64,000 nt of DNA from NCBI RefSeq assembly GCF_001580915.1, contig NZ_LHZQ01000213.1, positions 1 through 64,000 on the forward strand, written 5' to 3'. The notes under the pieces are model-generated. The model worked only from the letters and a program-made list of their open reading frames with translations, did no database searches and was not told the origin of the DNA. Source of the DNA: Acetobacter tropicalis (GTDB lineage: Bacteria > Pseudomonadota > Alphaproteobacteria > Acetobacterales > Acetobacteraceae). Below, in pieces: positions 56,754 to 64,000 of the stretch (position 1 is the stretch's first letter; each line of letters opens with the position of its first letter). The position numbers and the translations under genes were made by a program.

Positions 56754-57902
56754 TCAGGCCGAACGGGTCTGGGTGCGACCAGACCGGAATTCCGCCCCGA
56801 ACAGGATAGCCGAACAGACAAGTCCGGGCAGAAGGGCAACGAGGGGAATGAGCGGAATAAGCGCCATATTCCGGCTGGCAAGGTTTTGCAGCAGCAGATT
56901 GGTGGCCAGAAGCCCCACTACACTCAGCACAGCGGCAAGTGGGCGCTTGATATTTCCGTGGCGGGAGAACACGCCACGCAGCACGGCAAACAGCCCGACC
57001 ATGGCAAAGGAGAAGCAGGTAAGGGGGGATGTCAGCCTGCGCCACCCTTCCACCTTGAACTTGCCTGTATCTCGTGCGGAGACTTCCTGGGGGTTGGGGT
57101 GGAGCAGTTCGTGCAGGGACATTTCGGCGGCGTCGCGGAAACGGGCGTCTTCCTGATGCGTGGAAGACAGATCCATGGAATCCTGTTGGAACACCAGCAT
57201 GTCGAGCCGCCCCGTTTTATGGTCAATCACCTGACGTGAGCCGTCATACAGCACAACACGCGGTGTGTCGTTGACGATCATCATGGTGCCGTGATTGGCC
57301 AGAATGGTGGCGCGGCGGTCAGGTTGGCGGTCATCCTGCACCACAATGCCGTGCAGCGTACCATCATGCGTGCGGGACCGGATATAGACCGTCATGACAT
57401 CCGAAACCTTGGTGAACACCCCTTCCTGCAACATGAAGGCAGCCATCTTGTTGCGGATCTGGAATTCATACTGCCGGAAGGCATGATAGGAATGCGGAAC
57501 AATCCACAGGTTGAGCATGAACCCTGCCAGAGTGGCCATGATGGCGCAGGCCAGCCCCGGTCGTGCCAGCGCAAAGGGGGAAAGACCGGCAGCCCGCATA
57601 ACCGTTAGTTCTCGGTCTCCTGCCAGCCGCTGATACACAAACAGACTGACCACAAAGGTGGTGATGGGCAGAACGACCGCGACAAAGGAGGGGATGAGCA
57701 GGCTGGTAAGCTCGATAAACACCCGCAGAGATAACCCACGGTCCACCACCAGAGAAACAAAGCGGAGGGATTGCATGAGCCAGATAAGGGCCGCCAGCCC
57801 GCCTGTTGTTGCCAGCAGTGCGACCAGAAGCTGATGAAACACGTAGCGGTCCAGAGTAGGAACGCGGGCTTTCAGCCAGGATGAAAATGAACGGGCGGTC
57901 AT
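56754..57902 (-). CDS. lptF: LPS export ABC transporter permease LptF
   Basis: A 382-residue partner of LptG. The first helices (YVFHQLLVALLATTGGLAAL; SLLIPSFVAVVLPITTFVVS) are followed by the LptB-binding segment RELTVMRAAGLSPFALARP and a third helix. A periplasmic jellyroll (about residues 135-260, LQEGVFTKVSDVMTVYIRSR onward) lies in the middle, and three C-terminal helices end it. The length is a little over the usual 360. It heads the lptF-lptG-lptD-surA-rsmA run and starts 17 bases before lptG. LptB and the LptC/A bridge are not in this window. Confidence 0.92.
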   Translation of the reverse strand: MTARSFSSWLKARVPTLDRYVFHQLLVALLATTGGLAALIWLMQSLRFVSLVVDRGLSLRVFIELTSLLIPSFVAVVLPITTFVVSLFVYQRLAGDRELTVMRAAGLSPFALARPGLACAIMATLAGFMLNLWIVPHSYHAFRQYEFQIRNKMAAFMLQEGVFTKVSDVMTVYIRSRTHDGTLHGIVVQDDRQPDRRATILANHGTMMIVNDTPRVVLYDGSRQVIDHKTGRLDMLVFQQDSMDLSSTHQEDARFRDAAEMSLHELLHPNPQEVSARDTGKFKVEGWRRLTSPLTCFSFAMVGLFAVLRGVFSRHGNIKRPLAAVLSVVGLLATNLLLQNLASRNMALIPLIPLVALLPGLVCSAILFGAEFRSGRTQTRSA

Positions 57903-58101
57903 GTGCCTTATCTAGCCCCTCCGGTGGCAAGGGCAACACCCCCTGACCAGGAAGATGTGCAAGGAAGGGAGGCTTTTAGAAGCGAGATAAGGCTTTAGCG
58001 TGGCGGCAGGCTGACAAAAGACCAAAAAATTATTTTCACCCTCACCACAGGACCCCTGAGCGAGACTCTGCCGTGGGGGCGAAAAAGGCGTTTTTCAGAA
58101 A

Positions 58102-58929
58102 TCAGAACTCTTCATACGTATCCGGATTTCCACCCAGCCGATTATTGGTGTTGAGTGTCGCAATCTCGGCCAGATCGGTGTCATCCAGAGTGAAATCGAA
58201 TATTTCCAGATTGGCGCGCATGCGGTCCGGGTTACTGGATTTGGGGATCGGGATGATGTCCGACTGCGTAGCCCAGCGCAGCATGATCTGGGCCGGGTTG
58301 CGGTTATGTTTTTCGGAAATCTGGCCGATCACGGGGTTTTCCAGCAGGTCTTTACCTAAGGGGCGCCAGCCTTCTGTCTGGATATTATGGCGGGTATTGA
58401 AAGCCACCAGGTCAGGCTGTGGGAAATCAACATGGATTTCAATCTGATTGACCGCGGGAGTAACGCCGGTTGCCTGAATGATGCGTTCCAGATGAGCCGG
58501 CTGGAAATTGGAAACACCAATAGAGCGTACCTTGCCATCCTTCTGGGCGGCAATCAGGGCTTTCCAGCTTTCTACGTATAGATCCTTTGCCGGGAGCGGC
58601 CAGTGGATGATGTAGAGGTCAACATACTCCATGTTCAGCCGTTGCAGGCTGGCGTCCAACCCGCGGAGCGCTTCGTCATATCCCTGCTCAGATCCTCGCA
58701 GTTTGGTTGTCAGGAAAATATCCTTGCGATCAATCTCTGAGGCCTGGATGGCATTGCCAACACCAGTCTCGTTCTCATAACGGGCGGCTGTATCAATCAA
58801 CCGATATCCCGTCAGCAATGCCGCCTGCACGGCGGTTTCTACTTCCTGATCCTTCATGGGGTAGGTGCCAAAACCCAAGGCAGGAATTTTGTGGCTGTCA
58901 TTCAATGTCAAAAGGGGTGCGGTGGGCAT
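58102..58929 (-). CDS. Aldo/keto reductase (AKR5-like)
   Basis: A 275-residue NADPH-dependent TIM-barrel oxidoreductase. The catalytic tetrad is complete: Asp and Tyr in RLIDTAARYENE, Lys in FLTTKLRG, and His in YIIHWPLP. The signature GFGTYPM near residue 19 is present, and the coenzyme site includes IPIPKSSNPDRMRANLE. It resembles the 2,5-diketo-D-gluconate reductase (DkgA/B) group, which would suit the sugar-acid metabolism of acetic acid bacteria, but sequence alone does not fix the substrate. A single gene, separated from the porin by a long inverted repeat. Confidence 0.9.
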   Translation of the reverse strand: MPTAPLLTLNDSHKIPALGFGTYPMKDQEVETAVQAALLTGYRLIDTAARYENETGVGNAIQASEIDRKDIFLTTKLRGSEQGYDEALRGLDASLQRLNMEYVDLYIIHWPLPAKDLYVESWKALIAAQKDGKVRSIGVSNFQPAHLERIIQATGVTPAVNQIEIHVDFPQPDLVAFNTRHNIQTEGWRPLGKDLLENPVIGQISEKHNRNPAQIMLRWATQSDIIPIPKSSNPDRMRANLEIFDFTLDDTDLAEIATLNTNNRLGGNPDTYEEF

Positions 58930-59033
58930 TACGTCTCAAACCTTTCCGAGCATGCAAAGGCTGCCCGTGCCTCAGAAAAATAAGTTCTGGGGCAAGGGGA
59001 GCATTGTTCTTGCAAACGTATATGCAGGCGTAA

Positions 59034-59079
59034 CGTTCCAGATCAGCACTTTCCGCGAAGGGAGTGCTGATCTGGAACG
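59034..59079 (-). terminator. Long hairpin downstream of the porin gene
   Basis: A perfect 17-bp inverted repeat (59034-59050 with 59063-59079) that can extend by three further pairs including two G.U. On the minus strand it begins 26 bases beyond the porin stop. There is no T-tail, so it is either a stabilising 3' hairpin, a factor-dependent stop, or an operator. Confidence 0.5.
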
Positions 59080-59104
59080 CGAGAAGACCAGCCTCTTCGA
59101 TGGA

Positions 59105-60763
59105 TCAGAACAGCAGGATCACCCCAGCGGAGCCGGAATTGTCACTGTTGCGGTTGGGGCCGTGGGCAGCGGATTCCGTATGGGCGAATTCACCCACCAG
59201 ATTCAGCCAGTCTGTCAGGCTGTAATAAGCGGCCCCAACTTCAGACTGGTTGCGGCGCACCAGTTCCGTGCTGTTTTCGCCGGGTGCCTGATACAGGTTA
59301 CTGACACCGTAGCTGCCAACCAGCTTGAATTTCTTGGTAAAGTTATACATGGCCTGCACGTAATAGCCTTCTGACGCACGCTTGCGCCCATTGGCTGCAA
59401 TCCCATCAAAGAACAGGCCGGTCGTGCCCAGCCCGCTCCCCCGATAGTAATAGGCAACGCCCTGAAACCCATGATAGGTGAATTTGGTGCCAATTTCGCC
59501 TGCTTCAGCCATGGCGCCACGGCGACCGCTTCCTTCTTCTTCCAGATAAGCGCTAGTGAGGGCTTGCTGATGCTGCACCAGAAAGCTGGCCCAGATTCGG
59601 GTTTGAACGCCACCAATCTTGAAATCATACGTGCCTTTGCCTTGCACCATGGGCGACGAATGCTGCGTGGATTCCGCAGAATACCCCCCGCCGGCAAAGT
59701 TGAATTCATCCAGAGGCTGGAATACGCCCACGGAGCCCTGAAAGCCGTGATAGGTGGGGGAGACGTAGGAAATCTGCGGTATCCAGTCCGCATAGACATA
59801 ACCTACGCCAATGCGCCCCAGTGATGTATTGCCCGGTGCGGCGTTGCTGCCGGTGGAACCTACGCTGAGCAGGGTCGCATCGTTCAGGATGGCGTCGCTG
59901 CCAAAAATAGCGAGGTCTCGGCCAACCTTGAATGTGCCAACGTCCTTGTTGCCGAAGGTGACGTAAACCTGTCGCAGATCGATCCCGGCCGTGCCAAGCC
60001 CAACCGGGCTACCGCCAGTATTGGCGTTGAACGCACCGTTCTTGGCGTTGTTGATGCCCGGATACATGCCCACCACGGCAGACATATCAATGCCAGACTG
60101 CGTGGTGCTCAGCTTCAGGATGAAGCCTGCGGGCAGGAGGCCGTTACGCACAGCGGAAGAGTCAAAGCCGCTGGAGCCGGTGGAGACACCACCCGCCACG
60201 GGTCTGCCACCGGCAGGGCTGTTGTACGTGTAGAAACCGTTGATAAACCCGGAGAGATTGATGTCCACCGGGCCAGCCTTGAAAGTCAGCCCCTTGCCGG
60301 GCACGTATTTTGCCACGCGCACGATACTGTTGCTGTTGAGCGCATCCTGCGTGGAGAGCATGGCCTGCTGTGCGGAGCGGGCACTGGCTTCCGCACGGTC
60401 TGCTGCCTGCTGGGCGCGCAGGCTGGCGTTGTCTTCCGCACCCGGATCAAAGCGGATGCCATCTTCATATCCCGCCTGAACCGAGTGTGTGACATGTGGC
60501 GTAACGTGATGGGCACCGCCAGAGGAGGCTGAGGTATGCACGGCATGGGCCGGACCGCTGCTCCGCTGGGCGGGGGCAGCCGTGTGGCGCAGATGCTTTG
60601 AGAGCAGCGTATCGTATTCGTGCTGGGTCAGGCTGCCTTTGGCGCGCAAAATATCCAGCAGATCGCTGTAATCATCGGCCAGAGCCGCAGGAGCTTCAAA
60701 AAACGGCACGCAGGCGGAGGCAGCAAGTAAAAGAGTGTAAAAAGCGTGCTTCTTCGACGCCAT
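59105..60763 (-). CDS. Outer-membrane porin with SHOCT-like N-terminal segment
   Basis: A 552-residue predicted outer-membrane beta-barrel. A signal peptide (FYTLLLAASACVPFFEAPAA) is followed by SYSDLLDILRAKGSLTQHE-like residues (YSDLLDILRAKGSLTQHEYD), close to the SHOCT short oligomerisation motif. A His/Ala/Ser linker and a short coiled coil (about 115-140, RAEASARSAQQAMLSTQDAL) come next. The barrel starts near GPVDINLSGFINGFYTY and ends in GVILLF with the terminal Phe required for BAM insertion. ATG 60763 (AAGGAG 11 bases upstream) places the signal first; the frame is open to 60988. Substrate unknown. Strong upstream AT-rich DNA suggests high expression. Confidence 0.82.
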   Translation of the reverse strand: MASKKHAFYTLLLAASACVPFFEAPAALADDYSDLLDILRAKGSLTQHEYDTLLSKHLRHTAAPAQRSSGPAHAVHTSASSGGAHHVTPHVTHSVQAGYEDGIRFDPGAEDNASLRAQQAADRAEASARSAQQAMLSTQDALNSNSIVRVAKYVPGKGLTFKAGPVDINLSGFINGFYTYNSPAGGRPVAGGVSTGSSGFDSSAVRNGLLPAGFILKLSTTQSGIDMSAVVGMYPGINNAKNGAFNANTGGSPVGLGTAGIDLRQVYVTFGNKDVGTFKVGRDLAIFGSDAILNDATLLSVGSTGSNAAPGNTSLGRIGVGYVYADWIPQISYVSPTYHGFQGSVGVFQPLDEFNFAGGGYSAESTQHSSPMVQGKGTYDFKIGGVQTRIWASFLVQHQQALTSAYLEEEGSGRRGAMAEAGEIGTKFTYHGFQGVAYYYRGSGLGTTGLFFDGIAANGRKRASEGYYVQAMYNFTKKFKLVGSYGVSNLYQAPGENSTELVRRNQSEVGAAYYSLTDWLNLVGEFAHTESAAHGPNRNSDNSGSAGVILLF

Positions 60764-61191
60764 GAATATCCGCTCCTTGGAATGGAACTCTCTCTGTGGA
60801 AGAAGCGGGGGGCTGGCGTCAACACCTTCCTGAAGGGCGTTTTTTACGCAGGAGAGGGTTGTTTTTTCTGTATATTCAGGAGGATGGCGTTGCCCGCGCC
60901 GCATACCCGTCGGCGCTGAAGAGAAGCCCGGAGGGATGCGGACTGAGTGGTATAAAAGTGAGATGAAATAAAAAATGTTTAAAAACAAGCGGTTGGACTC
61001 TTATTATTCCGACCAAAAAATGTTATAACAGAATTTGATGTTCTTTTTTATTTGGCATCCTCATTTGTAATAATGAGAGGAGATATGTGCAGATTATGGA
61101 TTGCCAATATCTGTAAAATTTGAATGCGTTCTCAAAATCCTTGTCAGAGGCGCTGGCGATACCAGACTATCACGGAATTTTTATCTCTCTT
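60764..61191. other. AT-rich intergenic region upstream of the porin
   Basis: About 430 bases between cysG and the porin, both on the minus strand. The stretch 60950-61130 is markedly AT-rich against its GC-rich surroundings and should contain the porin promoter. TGTTATAACA at 61021-61030 is a perfect 10-bp palindrome. CTCATT and AATGAG (61060-61065 and 61072-61077) form a small hairpin. I cannot place -35 and -10 boxes with confidence, and no gene is recognisable. Confidence 0.5.
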
Positions 61192-62589
61192 TTAGCCCGG
61201 AATAACGCGGTGACGCACGACTTCCCCAATAATGACCAGCGTCGGGCTGATCACATTATGGGTGGTTGCAAGGTCAGGCAGCGTATCCAGCGTGCCGGTG
61301 AAGACACGTTGTTGTGGGGTTGTGCCCCGTTCAACAAGAGCAGCGGGCCAGTCACCCGGCAGGCCGTGCGTTTTCAGTTGAGTGCACAAAAAGGGCAGCA
61401 TGTTCAGGCCCATGTAGATCACAACCGTCTGGCTACGCAGGGCAATGGTTTCCCACGCCAGTTCAAGTGTTCCGTCCGCGCGGGCATGGCCGGTAATGAA
61501 CAGGCAGGCCTGCGCGCAATCACGGTGGGTAAGCGGGATGCCTGCGTAGGCTGCACATCCATTGGCAGCGGAAATGCCCGGCACAATACGGAAGGGAATG
61601 CCCGCTTCCATTAGGGCTTCCATTTCTTCTCCACCACGCCCGAAAATGAACGGATCTCCGCCCTTCAGGCGCAGAACACGTTCACCAGCTTTGGCGCGGC
61701 GCACCAGTTCGTTATTGATCTCTGTCTGCGGTAAAGTGTGCCGGTTGCGGCGCTTGCCCACAAAAATGCGCTCGGCATCCCGCCTGACATAATTGAGAAT
61801 CTCGGGGCCGATGAGGTTGTCATACAGCACCGTATCGGCATCCTGCATCAGCCGGAGGGCTGCAAGGGTCAGCAGGTTCGGGTCACCGGGGCCAGCGCCA
61901 ACCAGCCAGACTTCGCCCTTGAGCGTATGGCCCTCAAGAAGGCGCTCCAGTTCCTGCTCGGCGCCAGCCATGTCACCATTGAGGGCAAGGTGGCTGCCGC
62001 GTCCGTCCAGAAAGCGCTCCCAGATTTGCCGTCTGTCTGATGAATTGGGGAGCTTGTCGCGCAAGGGCAGGCGCATGGCCTGCATGAAGTCCGCCAGTCT
62101 GTGCAGCCCCGCAGGAAGGATTTCTTCAATTTTTGCCCGGAGACGGCGGGCAAGCACAGGGGCCGCGCCCCCTGTTGAGACAGCAACCTGCACCGCGCCG
62201 CGGAGGGTAAGGGCAGGCGTAATGAAGCTGGAAACGCCGGGGTCATCCACTGCACAGACTGGCACATTGGCTTGCTGGCACAGTGCTGCCACTGCCCGGT
62301 TCAGCCCGGTATCATTGGTGGCGACATACACAAGCCGGCAACCGGGCAGGCGCCCGGCCATATCTGCTGGCGTAACATCCATCTGTATGTGCGTGATCGC
62401 GCCGTCTTCAGCCAGAGTCTGAAGTTCCGGGCTGAGGGTGGGGGAGAGGACTTCCACCTTTGCCCCGGTAGGAACAAGGAGCTGTACCTTGTTGGCCGCC
62501 ACATTCCCGCCGCCGACCACAAGCACGCGCGCGCCCTCCAGATGGAGGACAACAGGGAACCAGCCAGATTTCTGTGAGGGAGGTTGCAT
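61192..62589 (-). CDS. cysG: Siroheme synthase (SUMT / precorrin-2 dehydrogenase / ferrochelatase)
   Basis: A 465-residue fused enzyme making siroheme for sulfite and nitrite reductases. The N-terminal CysG-B half (about 1-210) has the NAD site VLVVGGGNVAANKVQLL and the catalytic region around CAVDDPGVSSFITPA. The C-terminal CysG-A half has the uroporphyrinogen-III methylase motifs VWLVGAGPGDPNLLTLAALR, VLYDNLIGPEIL, VLRLKGGDPFIFGRGGEE and the SAM pocket GISAANGCAAYAGIPLTHRD. Length and domain order match E. coli CysG. It is a single gene, divergent from the ABC exporter; no sulfate-assimilation genes are seen next to it. Confidence 0.95.
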   Translation of the reverse strand: MQPPSQKSGWFPVVLHLEGARVLVVGGGNVAANKVQLLVPTGAKVEVLSPTLSPELQTLAEDGAITHIQMDVTPADMAGRLPGCRLVYVATNDTGLNRAVAALCQQANVPVCAVDDPGVSSFITPALTLRGAVQVAVSTGGAAPVLARRLRAKIEEILPAGLHRLADFMQAMRLPLRDKLPNSSDRRQIWERFLDGRGSHLALNGDMAGAEQELERLLEGHTLKGEVWLVGAGPGDPNLLTLAALRLMQDADTVLYDNLIGPEILNYVRRDAERIFVGKRRNRHTLPQTEINNELVRRAKAGERVLRLKGGDPFIFGRGGEEMEALMEAGIPFRIVPGISAANGCAAYAGIPLTHRDCAQACLFITGHARADGTLELAWETIALRSQTVVIYMGLNMLPFLCTQLKTHGLPGDWPAALVERGTTPQQRVFTGTLDTLPDLATTHNVISPTLVIIGEVVRHRVIPG

Positions 62590-62627
62590 AAAATAAGGAG
62601 CAAGCAGTCTTCACGCCCGGATGCAAG

Positions 62628-62701
62628 AGTGCGTTTTCTCCGTAAGCGCACTTTTTTCATTTTTCTGCACGTCTGGAGGGCTCTTGCCATGATAGAGCCC
62701 T
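62628..62701. promoter_or_regulatory. Two hairpins in the cysG/ABC-exporter divergent region
   Basis: AGTGCG (62628-62633) and CGCACT (62647-62652) form a 6-bp stem followed by a T-run, terminator-like on the plus strand. AGGGCTC (62677-62683) and GAGCCCT (62695-62701) form a perfect 7-bp stem with an 11-base loop. Both lie in the 246 bases between the divergent starts, so they may be leader structures rather than gene ends. Confidence 0.4.
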
Positions 62702-62835
62702 GATAACAGACAAGAGAAAGCGCCGTGCGGGCCTGAGCGCCGCGAGAGTGGAGGAGCGTGAAGAATGTGCTGCCAGATGCCTTGGGGTGAGAAAACAGTC
62801 CCCACTACCTGTTTGCCGTGCAGGGTCTGAGGCGC

Positions 62836-64000
62836 ATGAAGGAACAGCTTGCCATTATGGTGCCAGACAAGGATCTGCCCAGTTATGCAGGGCATCCTGT
62901 CCGGTTTCTGCTGCGGTACATGCGGTGCAGGGGCTTTGCTCATTGCATGGTGTTTGGCGCAGTGGCGGCCGCTATTGGGTGTTCGGTCATGTCCTCCTAC
63001 GGCATCCGGCATCTGGTGGATATCATGACCAGCATTCCACACGGTGCGCCCACCAAAGCCGCGTGGGGAGCCGTTGGCCTGCTGATTGGCCTGATTGTGG
63101 CGGATAACCTTTCATGGCGTGTGGCAGGCTGGTTTGCATCTGGCACTTTTGTGGCGGTTACAGGTGATATCCGGCAGGATCTGTTTCGTTTTCTTACGGG
63201 GCATTCTCCCGCCTATTTTGCAGACCGTATGCCGACATCACTGGCAACCCGTATCGCCACGGCAGGCAATGTCAGCTTTATTATTGAAAACATGCTTGCG
63301 TGGAATGTGCTGCCTCCTGCGCTGAATGTGGTGCTGTCCGTTACGCTCATGCTGTCCGTCAGTTGGGTGATGGGGGCTGCTACCGTCATCACTGCCTCTG
63401 GTCTGTGTTTTCTCATGTTCCGGCTGGCGGTGCGGGGGCGATCCCTGCACGGGCTGTATGCTGAGGCCGCAGCCGGGCTGGAAGGCGAGACGTTGGACGT
63501 CATGGGCAACATCGCGCTTGTGCGGGCATTTGGTATGCGCTGGCGGGAACGCCAACGCTTCAACACGCTGGCTCAGCGGGAAATGGGGCAGCGGCTCAAG
63601 TCCCTGCGTTACATGGAACGCCTGCGGATGGTTCACGCTGCCCTGACTGCCGTTCTCACAACCGGGTTGCTGATCTGGGCCGTGTTGCTGTGGCAGTGGG
63701 GGCAGGCCACTGTGGGGCAGGTGGTCATGGTCATTACGCTGGGATTTGCCATTCTGCACGGCACGCGAGACCTCGCCATGTCTTTGGTAGAAACCATCCA
63801 GCATAACGCCCGGCTTTCTGAAGTGCTTTCCGCCCTGTTGGTGCCGCATGACATGCCTGATGCTGAAGACGCTACCGAGATGGAAGGGCCAGTGAAAGGC
63901 GATGTGGCCTTTCGGGATGTGGATTTTGCCTATCCAGGTGGGACGGCTGTGCTGTCGGATTTCAATCTGCACATCACGGCTGGCAGCCGCGTGGGGCTGG
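62836..64000 (+). CDS. ABC exporter, fused permease and ATPase (partial, cut by window end)
   Basis: At least 388 residues are visible, running off the right edge. A short N-terminal tail leads into an ABC exporter transmembrane domain with six expected helices (e.g. GAAVAAAIGCSVMSSY-like GAVAAAIGCSVMSS; AWGAVGLLIGLIVADNLS; VMVVITLGFAILHGTRDLA). Typical exporter residues such as FLTGHSPAYFADRMPTSLA and EAAAGLEGETLDVMGNIALV follow. The last residues (GDVAFRDVDFAYPGGTAVLS) begin the nucleotide-binding domain; the window ends just before Walker A. ATG 62836 is the first start before the tail. Substrate unknown. Confidence 0.88.
   Translation, partial: MKEQLAIMVPDKDLPSYAGHPVRFLLRYMRCRGFAHCMVFGAVAAAIGCSVMSSYGIRHLVDIMTSIPHGAPTKAAWGAVGLLIGLIVADNLSWRVAGWFASGTFVAVTGDIRQDLFRFLTGHSPAYFADRMPTSLATRIATAGNVSFIIENMLAWNVLPPALNVVLSVTLMLSVSWVMGAATVITASGLCFLMFRLAVRGRSLHGLYAEAAAGLEGETLDVMGNIALVRAFGMRWRERQRFNTLAQREMGQRLKSLRYMERLRMVHAALTAVLTTGLLIWAVLLWQWGQATVGQVVMVITLGFAILHGTRDLAMSLVETIQHNARLSEVLSALLVPHDMPDAEDATEMEGPVKGDVAFRDVDFAYPGGTAVLSDFNLHITAGSRVGL

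Noticed and set aside
1-64000. CRISPR arrays, insertion sequences, prophage genes, tRNA or rRNA genes
   Set aside because: No regularly spaced repeats, transposase or integrase motifs, or cloverleaf-like sequences were found on reading.

Overview
The window is chromosomal DNA of an alphaproteobacterium, most likely an acetic acid bacterium close to Acetobacter (Acetobacteraceae). This is inferred from moderately high GC with a Gram-negative envelope gene set, an alphaproteobacterial CcrM-type GANTC methylase overlapping rnhB, alphaproteobacterial gene orders (gpmI-envC-ctpA-rppH, lptF-lptG-lptD-surA-rsmA, dnaG-rpoD, carA-carB-greA) and the large number of efflux systems. No tRNA, rRNA, CRISPR array, prophage or insertion sequence was recognised. 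Nearly all of the window is ordinary, densely packed core genome.

Layout. 0.4-9.8 kb, minus strand: a complete tripartite RND efflux operon (adaptor, two different RND pumps, outer-membrane channel) with GTG starts and 4-nt overlaps, closed by a terminator. 10.0-11.4 kb: a lone DHA2 MFS exporter. 11.5-13.7 kb, plus: a CsbD-like membrane stress protein, then rnhB-ccrM; the leader of the latter holds five GANTC sites in 83 bp and two competing hairpins. 13.8-21.8 kb, minus: a small ankyrin-like secreted protein and a four-gene MoxR/DUF58/BatA-DUF4159/VWA-like operon. 21.9-28.7 kb, plus: DUF1285 protein, CCA-adding enzyme, an ABC exporter, and an EmrAB pair behind a TetR-type operator.

29.2-35.5 kb, minus: gpmI-envC-ctpA-polysaccharide deacetylase-like-rppH. 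35.9-42.5 kb, minus: carA-carB-greA-ilvA. The carA frame continues upstream without a stop into an HTH domain of YdaS/Cro type, and two 19-bp palindromes that are reverse complements of each other lie just ahead of it. 42.7-47.7 kb, plus: yqeY-dnaG-rpoD and a GNAT acetyltransferase. 47.9-49.2 kb: rpsF-rpsR-rplI with a strong terminator, followed by cyclopropane fatty acid synthase. 51.0-57.9 kb, minus: lptF-lptG-lptD-surA-rsmA (lipopolysaccharide export, outer-membrane protein chaperoning, rRNA dimethylation). 58.1-60.8 kb, minus: aldo/keto reductase and a porin with a SHOCT-like N-terminus. 61.2-62.6 kb, minus: cysG (siroheme). The window ends inside an ABC exporter gene.

The best candidates for something undescribed are (1) the HTH-CarA fusion with its paired palindromes, which looks like a biosynthetic enzyme subunit that could bind its own promoter, and (2) the GANTC-loaded double-hairpin leader of rnhB-ccrM, which looks like methylation-sensitive or attenuator-type autoregulation of the cell-cycle methylase. 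Both are inferences from sequence layout.
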